The position numbers were made by a program, and so were the translations under genes. Of a DNA stretch of 19,646 nt, positions 7,966 to 13,088 are shown piece by piece. Below the pieces are notes generated by a model, which worked only from the letters and a program-made list of their open reading frames with translations, ran no database searches and was not told the origin of the DNA. Source of the DNA: JBNAVY01 sp049700195 (lineage in GTDB: Bacteria; Bacillota; Thermoanaerobacteria; Thermoanaerobacterales; Thermoanaerobacteraceae); assembly GCA_049700195.1 (NCBI GenBank), contig JBNAVY010000038.1, positions 1-19,646 of the forward strand. Direction: 5' to 3'. The stretch's first letter is position 1. Each line of letters starts with the position of its first letter.

Positions 7966-8622
7966 ATGAATATAGCAAAGATGATTGATCATACTTTATT
8001 AAAAGCTAATGCAAAAACAGAAGATATTGAAAAACTTTGTAATGAAGCAAAAAAATATGAATTTGCTTCTGTATGTATAAATCCAGCTTTTGTTGAACTT
8101 TCGTATAAACTTTTAAAAGATACAAATGTTAAAGTTTGTACGGTTATTGGATTTCCTTTAGGTGCAAATACTATCGAAACAAAAGTGTTTGAAACTCATG
8201 ATGCAATAAAAAAAGGTGCTACAGAAGTTGATATGGTTATAAATGTAGGTATGATGAAAAGTGGCAACTATGATTATGTAAAAAAAGAGATTGAAGAAGT
8301 AACTAAAGCAGCTAAATCTTATGGAGATATAATTGTAAAAGTAATATTAGAAACATGTTATTTAACAAATGAAGAAAAAGTAAAAGCATGTGAAATGACT
8401 GTTGAGGCAGGTGCTGATTTTGTAAAAACATCTACAGGATTTGGAGATGGTGGTGCTACAGTTGAAGATGTTAAACTTATGAGAAAAGTTGTAGGTGAAA
8501 ATTTTGGTGTAAAAGCATCTGGAGGAGTCAGAACTGTTGAAGATGCAAAAGCAATGATTGAAGCTGGTGCTAATAGAATAGGTGCAAGTGCTGGCGTAAA
8601 AATTGTTGAAGGATGGAGATAA
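7966..8622 (+). CDS. deoC: deoxyribose-phosphate aldolase (DERA)
   Basis: This 218-residue class I aldolase cleaves 2-deoxyribose 5-phosphate to glyceraldehyde 3-phosphate and acetaldehyde in deoxynucleoside catabolism. Lys154 in DFVKTSTGF is the Schiff-base lysine. Asp89 (VDMVINVG) and Lys183 (VKASGGVRT) complete the catalytic set, and VIGFPLG is the usual family segment. ATG 7966 follows AAGGAGG (7952-7958) with a 7-base spacer, stronger than most sites in this operon. The gene lies between era and yqzL-recO, where other deo genes are absent, so it is isolated from the usual salvage operon. The next small gene starts 1 base after its stop. Confidence 0.97.
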   Translation: MNIAKMIDHTLLKANAKTEDIEKLCNEAKKYEFASVCINPAFVELSYKLLKDTNVKVCTVIGFPLGANTIETKVFETHDAIKKGATEVDMVINVGMMKSGNYDYVKKEIEEVTKAAKSYGDIIVKVILETCYLTNEEKVKACEMTVEAGADFVKTSTGFGDGGATVEDVKLMRKVVGENFGVKASGGVRTVEDAKAMIEAGANRIGASAGVKIVEGWR

Positions 8623-8623
8623 T

Positions 8624-8755
8624 ATGAATATGCTTCATCTAATGTGGAACCTTTTCAAGAAAACAGGCAATATAGAATATTTCATAGCTTATAAAGAAAT
8701 TGAACGCTTTTACAGCCATAATTTATCGAATAAAAGTATGAAAAGATTAAGTTGA
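8624..8755 (+). CDS. yqzL: YqzL-family small protein
   Basis: This is a 43-codon gene between deoC and recO. The product begins MNMLHLMWNLFKKTGNIEYF and continues IAYKEIERFY, matching the pattern of the small YqzL protein (W-x-x-F-x-K-T-G-x-I-x-x-Y/F-...-K-E-x-E). YqzL sits between era and recO in Bacillus. Its function is unknown. A start at the second ATG (8630) would give a closer YqzL-like N-terminus. No strong ribosome binding site is separate from the deoC end (GGATGGAG at 8611-8618), so it is likely translated by coupling. The stop lies 9 bases before the recO ATG. Confidence 0.8.
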   Translation: MNMLHLMWNLFKKTGNIEYFIAYKEIERFYSHNLSNKSMKRLS

Positions 8756-8764
8756 GTGAATTTT

Positions 8765-9520
8765 ATGGGTTTATTAAAAACAGAAGCTATTGTTTTAAGA
8801 AGTAATATTATAGGAGAAACTGATAAAATTGCAATATTATTGACTAAAGATTATGGTAAAATACAAGCAGTGGCAAAAGGTGCAAGACGTTCTAAAAGTA
8901 GGCTGATTAATTCAACAAGACCATTTAGTATAGGTAATTATGTTTTGTTTGAAGGTAAAAATTATTATTATATTGACCAGTGGGAATTGATAAATTTATA
9001 TCAGAATTTTGAAAAGGATCTGATGAAGCTTTCATATGCAGCATACTTTACAAATGTTTTAGATAAGATTTTGGAGTATAATGAAAAAAATCCGAGTATA
9101 TTTAATTTGTTAAAATCCACATTAAACAATTTAGATAATCTTTATATTGATGAAAATATTTTATACAGCTCATACAATTTAAAATTATTACTTGTGTTAG
9201 GATATTTTCCGGAAATGAACAATTGTACTGTATGTGGAATACAAAAAAAACTGAGATATTTTTCATCTTTATCGGGTGGTTTAGTATGTGATGAATGTTT
9301 AAAATCAGTAAAAGATGCTATATATGTTAATGATAATACTATTAAGGCGATAAAATATTTGACAAAGGTAAAATTTAAAAATTTAGAGAATATACAAATT
9401 TCAAAAAATACACTTTATGAACTGGATAAAATAATTGCTGACTATATTAGAATTCATCTTGATATTGATTTAAAGTACAAACATTTTTTGGATAATATAA
9501 AAAAATTAAAGGAGGTATAA
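8765..9520 (+). CDS. recO: DNA repair protein RecO
   Basis: This RecO has about 251 residues. With RecF/RecR it helps load RecA onto SSB-coated single-stranded DNA in gap repair and recombination. The N-terminal OB-fold begins GLLKTEAIVLRSNIIGETDK, typical of the family. The helical C-terminal part carries a four-cysteine zinc site: Cys154, Cys157, Cys175 and Cys178 (CTVC...CDEC). I chose ATG 8765 because it gives the standard N-terminus and follows GAGTG (8754-8758) by 6 bases. An in-frame GTG at 8756, directly after the yqzL stop, is the alternative. The gene ends 3 bases before the next start. Confidence 0.95.
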   Translation: MGLLKTEAIVLRSNIIGETDKIAILLTKDYGKIQAVAKGARRSKSRLINSTRPFSIGNYVLFEGKNYYYIDQWELINLYQNFEKDLMKLSYAAYFTNVLDKILEYNEKNPSIFNLLKSTLNNLDNLYIDENILYSSYNLKLLLVLGYFPEMNNCTVCGIQKKLRYFSSLSGGLVCDECLKSVKDAIYVNDNTIKAIKYLTKVKFKNLENIQISKNTLYELDKIIADYIRIHLDIDLKYKHFLDNIKKLKEV

Positions 9521-9523
9521 ATA

Positions 9524-9931
9524 ATGGATGAGGAATTAGAAAAAATTGATCTTATCATTGAGCGAACAGGTGTTACTTATAAAGAAGCTAAAGATGCTTT
9601 AGAGAAAAGCAATGGAAGTGTAGTTGATGCTTTGATATTTTTAGAAGAAAACAAGAAAAGCTGGACAGAAAGCTTTACTGTAGCAGGCTCAGAAGTTGTT
9701 GAAAAAATAAAAGACATAATACGAAAAGGTAATGTTACTAAAATAAGAATTAAAAAAGATGACAACATATTATTAGAGATCCCTGTTACTGCAGGTGCAG
9801 TTTCTGCTTTAGTTGTTCCACAGTTAACTCTTGCAGGTGCAGCTTTAGCTCTTGTTGCAAATTGTACAATTGAGGTGGAAAAACAAGACAAAAGTGTTAC
9901 AGTATTTAAAGAAGAAAAGAAAAAAGACTAA
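9524..9931 (+). CDS. DUF4342 protein with N-terminal UBA-like helix bundle
   Basis: This 135-residue protein has no known function. Residues 5-45 (DLIIERTGVTYKEAKDALEK and the following SNGSVVDALIFLEE) have the three-helix UBA/TS-N pattern seen at the N-termini of EF-Ts and NAC. A linker leads to a DUF4342-type region (about 50-125) with IRKGNVTKIRIKKDDNILLE, a glycine- and alanine-rich hydrophobic stretch (about 85-110), and a charged lysine-rich tail. The hydrophobic stretch could be a membrane-associated hairpin or simply buried strands. ATG 9524 follows a strong GGAGG. It is the last gene of the yqfC-recO run, 3 bases after recO, before the glyS promoter. Translation-related or membrane roles are only guesses. 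Confidence 0.8.
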   Translation: MDEELEKIDLIIERTGVTYKEAKDALEKSNGSVVDALIFLEENKKSWTESFTVAGSEVVEKIKDIIRKGNVTKIRIKKDDNILLEIPVTAGAVSALVVPQLTLAGAALALVANCTIEVEKQDKSVTVFKEEKKKD

Positions 9932-9938
9932 AAAACTA

Positions 9939-9967
9939 TTGACATAATATAAACAGTTTGTTATTCT
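9939..9967 (+). promoter_or_regulatory. probable sigma-A promoter for glyS
   Basis: A perfect TTGACA (9939-9944) is followed after 17 bases by TATTCT (9962-9967), which matches 4 of 6 positions of the -10 consensus. It lies just after the DUF4342 gene stop, and transcription would start near 9974-9976, about 75 bases before the glyS ATG. Confidence 0.65.
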
Positions 9968-9982
9968 AAAATAAGCTGTGCT

Positions 9983-10016
9983 AAACCTTTCTCCTCTCGC
10001 AGGATGAAGGGTTTTT
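9983..10016 (+). terminator. terminator-like hairpin in the glyS leader
   Basis: AAACCTTTC (9983-9991) pairs with GAAGGGTTT (10006-10014), with one G-T pair. TCC (9992-9994) pairs with GGA (10002-10004) across a single bulged T, leaving the 7-base loop TCTCGCA. The right arm runs into TTTTT. It could end transcripts from the recO/DUF4342 operon, or act as an attenuator because it lies downstream of the glyS promoter. No T-box features (long leader, conserved T-box sequence) are present. Confidence 0.6.
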
Positions 10017-10048
10017 ATATATATTTGAGTAATAAAGGAGTGGTATTT

Positions 10049-11437
10049 ATGGCTACAAAAGTAACAATGGAAAAAATAGTTGCTCTTGCTAAAAATAGAG
10101 GATATGTTTTTCCTGGTTCGGAGATATATGGCGGATTAGCAAATACTTGGGATTATGGTCCTCTTGGTGTGGAATTTAAAAATAATATAAAAAAGGTTTG
10201 GTGGCAGAAATTCATAAATGAAAGCCCATATAATGTTGGCGTAGATTGTGCCATATTAATGAATCCTGAAGTTTGGGTAGCATCTGGCCATGTTGGAGGA
10301 TTCAGTGATCCTCTGATGGATTGCAAGGAATGTAAATCAAGGTTTAGAGCAGATAAACTTATAGAGGATTATTTAAAAACAAAAGGACAGGACATTCAAG
10401 TTGATGGTTGGACAAATGACCAAATGATGAATTTTATTAAAGAAAATAATGTACCATGTCCTAAATGTGGTGCTCATAATTTTACAGAAATAAGAAAATT
10501 TAATCTTATGTTTAAAACATATCAGGGGGTAACTGAAGATTCTAAAGCAGAAATATATTTAAGGCCTGAAACTGCTCAAGGTATTTTTGTAAATTTTAAA
10601 AATGTTCAAAGAACAACAAGAAAAAAGATACCTTTTGGGATAGGACAAATAGGAAAGTCATTTAGAAATGAAATTACACCTGGAAATTTTATATTCCGTA
10701 CAAGAGAGTTTGAGCAAATGGAATTAGAGTTTTTTGTAAAGCCTGGTGAAGATTTAGAATGGTTTACTTACTGGAGACAAAATATTTATGAATGGTTGTT
10801 AAATTTAGGTTTAAAGAAAGAGAATCTAAGACTAAGAGATCACAGTAAAGAAGAACTGTCACATTATAGCACTGCAACTACAGATATAGAATACAATTTT
10901 CCATTTGGATGGGGAGAATTATGGGGGATTGCTGACAGGACAGATTTTGACTTAAAAATGCATATGGAACATTCAGGGGTAGATTTAACATATTTAGATC
11001 CTATAACCAATGAAAAGTACATACCATATTGTATTGAACCATCAGTAGGAGTAGATAGATTAGCTTTAGCAATATTAGTTGATTCGTATAACGAAGAAGA
11101 AGTTGCAGAAGGCGATATACGTGTTGTACTTAAACTACACCCAGTACTTGCCCCCGTTAAAGCTGCTATTTTACCTTTATCTAAAAAACTAAGTTCTGAA
11201 GCCTATAAGCTTTATGATGTTCTTAGAAGAAGATTTGTAGTTGATTTTGATGATACTGGAAGCATAGGTAAAAGATATAGGAGACAGGATGAAATCGGAA
11301 CTCCATACTGCATAACGTATGATTTTGATTCACAGAATGATAATTCTGTAACTATAAGGGATAGAGATAGTATGGAACAAATAAGGCTAAATATAAATGA
11401 AATCGAAAAGTACCTTGAAGAAAAATTAGATTTTTAG
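10049..11437 (+). CDS. glyS: glycyl-tRNA synthetase (alpha2 dimer type)
   Basis: This 462-residue class II synthetase charges tRNA-Gly. It is the single-chain dimeric GlyRS, not the separate alpha and beta subunits found at this locus in Bacillus. The N-terminus has EIYGGLANTWDYGPLG; a four-cysteine zinc site is Cys92, Cys95, Cys137 and Cys140. Class II motif 2 is FRNEITPGNFIFRTREFEQM (Arg206), and motif 3 is GVDRLALAIL (Arg337). The C-terminal anticodon-binding domain follows (about 365-462). I chose ATG 10049 because AAAGGAG (10034-10040) precedes it and the protein then starts MATKVTMEK. An in-frame ATG at 10004 lies inside the leader hairpin and lacks a ribosome binding site. Confidence 0.97.
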   Translation: MATKVTMEKIVALAKNRGYVFPGSEIYGGLANTWDYGPLGVEFKNNIKKVWWQKFINESPYNVGVDCAILMNPEVWVASGHVGGFSDPLMDCKECKSRFRADKLIEDYLKTKGQDIQVDGWTNDQMMNFIKENNVPCPKCGAHNFTEIRKFNLMFKTYQGVTEDSKAEIYLRPETAQGIFVNFKNVQRTTRKKIPFGIGQIGKSFRNEITPGNFIFRTREFEQMELEFFVKPGEDLEWFTYWRQNIYEWLLNLGLKKENLRLRDHSKEELSHYSTATTDIEYNFPFGWGELWGIADRTDFDLKMHMEHSGVDLTYLDPITNEKYIPYCIEPSVGVDRLALAILVDSYNEEEVAEGDIRVVLKLHPVLAPVKAAILPLSKKLSSEAYKLYDVLRRRFVVDFDDTGSIGKRYRRQDEIGTPYCITYDFDSQNDNSVTIRDRDSMEQIRLNINEIEKYLEEKLDF

Positions 11438-11466
11438 ATTAAATCAGGTAATACCTGATTTAATCT
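11436..11466 (+). repeat. perfect 15-bp inverted repeat after glyS (terminator or mRNA-end hairpin)
   Basis: AGATTAAATCAGGTA (11436-11450) is the exact reverse complement of TACCTGATTTAATCT (11452-11466). The left arm overlaps the last base pair of the glyS stop codon. No T-run follows the stem, so it is not a canonical intrinsic terminator. It may still stop transcription or protect the mRNA 3' end, or it could be a protein-binding palindrome. Confidence 0.75.
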
Positions 11467-11485
11467 ATTGTAAATTAAAAATTTA

Positions 11486-11494
11486 TGTTATAAT
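11486..11494 (+). promoter_or_regulatory. extended -10 promoter candidate upstream of ccpN (P1)
   Basis: TGTTATAAT is an exact extended -10 element (TGn plus TATAAT at 11489-11494). A weak -35, TTGTAA at 11468-11473, is only 15 bases upstream. It lies about 130 bases before the gene. Confidence 0.45.
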
Positions 11495-11541
11495 ATGTGG
11501 GAAAATATATTTTAAAATAATTTTTATTCAATACTAATATA

Positions 11542-11550
11542 TGTTATAAT
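11542..11550 (+). promoter_or_regulatory. extended -10 promoter candidate upstream of ccpN (P2)
   Basis: A second exact TGTTATAAT (TATAAT at 11545-11550) in the same intergenic region, with no convincing -35. Transcription would start near 11557, about 65 bases before ccpN. Together with P1 it suggests tandem promoters. Confidence 0.5.
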
Positions 11551-11574
11551 TAATATAGTGATGTGATAAAGTAC

Positions 11575-11588
11575 AGAAAACGTTTATG
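11575..11588 (+). promoter_or_regulatory. weak cre-like operator between promoter and ccpN
   Basis: AGAAAACGTTTATG matches the Bacillus catabolite-response consensus TGWAANCGNTNWCA at 11 of 14 positions, including the central AANCGNT. The two outer bases on the right and the first base differ. Its place just downstream of the predicted P2 start would suit a roadblock operator. The evidence is weak. Confidence 0.25.
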
Positions 11589-11622
11589 ACCATAGCATTT
11601 ATATTTAATTACTAAAGGGGTG

Positions 11623-12261
11623 GTGGATATACAACTAACAAACCGCCAGCATATAATTATTGATATTGTAAAGAAGAATCAGCCAATAACAAGTGAACAG
11701 ATTGCGGAAAAATTAAATTTAACACGTGCTACATTAAGGCCTGATTTAGCAATATTAACGATGTCAGGTATATTAGAGGCAAAACCTAAGGTTGGATATT
11801 TTTATACTGGTAAATCCGCAATGAGCATTTTAGAAGATTACATAAAAAGTATAAAAGTTGGTGACATTAAATCTTTACCTGTTGTAATACAAGAAAGTAC
11901 TTCAGTGTATGATGCCATAGTAACTCTTTTCCTTGAAGATGTAGGTACTATTTTTGTTCAAGATGGAGGGTTTCTGACTGGAGCTATTTCAAGGAAAGAC
12001 TTTTTGAAGATAGCTATTGGTAACACTGATATTTATAAAGTCCCGGTGGGAATAATTATGACCCGTATGCCCAATATTGTAACAACAACAGATGATGAAT
12101 CAGTATATACTGCAGCATCAAAAATAATTGAACATGAAGTTGATAGTTTACCTGTTGTTGAAACTATAGCAGATATTACCGGCAAGGAAGGTTATAAAAT
12201 TACTGGTAGAATATCAAAGACTAACATAACAAGGCTATTTGTGAGATTAGGGGATGGTTAG
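11623..12261 (+). CDS. ccpN: CcpN-type transcriptional regulator (HTH plus CBS pair)
   Basis: This protein has about 212 residues. An N-terminal winged helix-turn-helix (about 5-60) contains the CcpN signature ITSEQIAEKLNLTRATLRPD, followed by ILTMSGILEAKPKVGYFYTG. Two CBS domains follow (about 75-135 and 143-205), the usual module for sensing adenine nucleotides. In Bacillus subtilis CcpN represses gluconeogenic genes when glycolytic carbon is available. Here the neighbours ppsR and ppdK suggest that the target is the pyruvate/PEP node, which is inference. The two tandem GTG codons at 11620 and 11623 follow AAAGGGG; the second has the better spacing. The following gene begins 11 bases after the stop. 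Confidence 0.93.
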   Translation: MDIQLTNRQHIIIDIVKKNQPITSEQIAEKLNLTRATLRPDLAILTMSGILEAKPKVGYFYTGKSAMSILEDYIKSIKVGDIKSLPVVIQESTSVYDAIVTLFLEDVGTIFVQDGGFLTGAISRKDFLKIAIGNTDIYKVPVGIIMTRMPNIVTTTDDESVYTAASKIIEHEVDSLPVVETIADITGKEGYKITGRISKTNITRLFVRLGDG

Positions 12262-12272
12262 GGTGAAAACAT

Positions 12273-13088
12273 ATGGATGATGGAGTATCAATATATTTGG
12301 TTTCTGATTCAAGCCTTGATACAGTAGAAAATATTGCTAGTATTGCTGCTGCACAATTTGGGACTTTTATAGAAAAAATCAAAAAATATCCTTATGTAGG
12401 AGATAAAAGACAAATTGAAGAAATAGTAATTGATGCTTCAAATGATACTAATAGTATAATAATACACACTATGATTGTTGCAGAATTAAAAAACTATCTT
12501 TTAAGTAAATCTAAGCAATTTGGCATAAAAGTTGTAGATATTATGAGACCAGTTTTAGATGCTATAGAAGATAGTACGGGAATAACACCTAAAACTGAGG
12601 TAATTAAAAAATTAGACGAAGATTATTTTAAAAAAATAGATGTTATTGAATTTGCAGTAAAATATGATGATGGTAAGGATGCTACGGGAATTTTAATGGC
12701 TGATGTTGTTGTAATTGGAGTATCAAGAACTTCAAAAACTCCTTTATGTATGTATTTAGCACATAAATATTTAAAGGCAGCTAATATGCCACTTGTTCCT
12801 GAAGTTGATCCGCCAAAAGAATTATTTACCATAAATCCAAAAAGGATTTTTGGTTTAACAATAAATCCAGAAATTCTTGTTGCAATAAGAAAAGAAAGGC
12901 TAAAATCTCTTGGCCTTGATTCTAATGCAATATATGCTACAGAGCAAAGAGTTCAGAAAGAAATAGAGTATGCGGAGGAGGTGATGAAAAAGATAGGATG
13001 TACGATTATTAACGTTACTAATAAAGCTGTTGAAGAAACGGCAAATATAATATTAAGTGTTTTAAAGGAGGAAAATTTAAATGAGTAA
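12273..13088 (+). CDS. ppsR: pyruvate,phosphate dikinase regulatory protein (kinase/pyrophosphorylase)
   Basis: This 271-residue DUF299-family bifunctional enzyme inactivates PPDK by ADP-dependent phosphorylation of an active-site threonine. It reactivates PPDK by phosphate-dependent dephosphorylation that releases pyrophosphate. The P-loop-like motif GVSRTSKT is at residues 149-156, followed by PLCMYLAHKY; the N-terminus IYLVSDSSLDTVENIA is also typical. The Bacillus homologue YqfL lies next to ccpN and is reported to modulate CcpN, so this protein might act on both neighbours. ATG 12273 follows AGGGTG with a suitable spacer. Its end overlaps the ppdK start by 8 bases (13081-13088), so regulator and target are translationally coupled. 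Confidence 0.95.
   Translation: MDDGVSIYLVSDSSLDTVENIASIAAAQFGTFIEKIKKYPYVGDKRQIEEIVIDASNDTNSIIIHTMIVAELKNYLLSKSKQFGIKVVDIMRPVLDAIEDSTGITPKTEVIKKLDEDYFKKIDVIEFAVKYDDGKDATGILMADVVVIGVSRTSKTPLCMYLAHKYLKAANMPLVPEVDPPKELFTINPKRIFGLTINPEILVAIRKERLKSLGLDSNAIYATEQRVQKEIEYAEEVMKKIGCTIINVTNKAVEETANIILSVLKEENLNE

Noticed and set aside
10004..10048. In-frame upstream ATG giving a 15-residue N-terminal extension of GlyRS, or a leader peptide
   Set aside because: It lies in the right arm of the leader hairpin, has no ribosome binding site and has no stop before glyS. The ATG at 10049 has a strong site and the family N-terminus.
9932..10048. T-box riboswitch ahead of glyS
   Set aside because: The leader is about 75 bases, far too short, and the conserved T-box sequence and specifier stem are absent.
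11467..11622. Riboswitch or structured RNA in the ccpN leader
   Set aside because: I could not find a conserved riboswitch core or a nested set of stems; the region is explained better by promoters and a possible operator.
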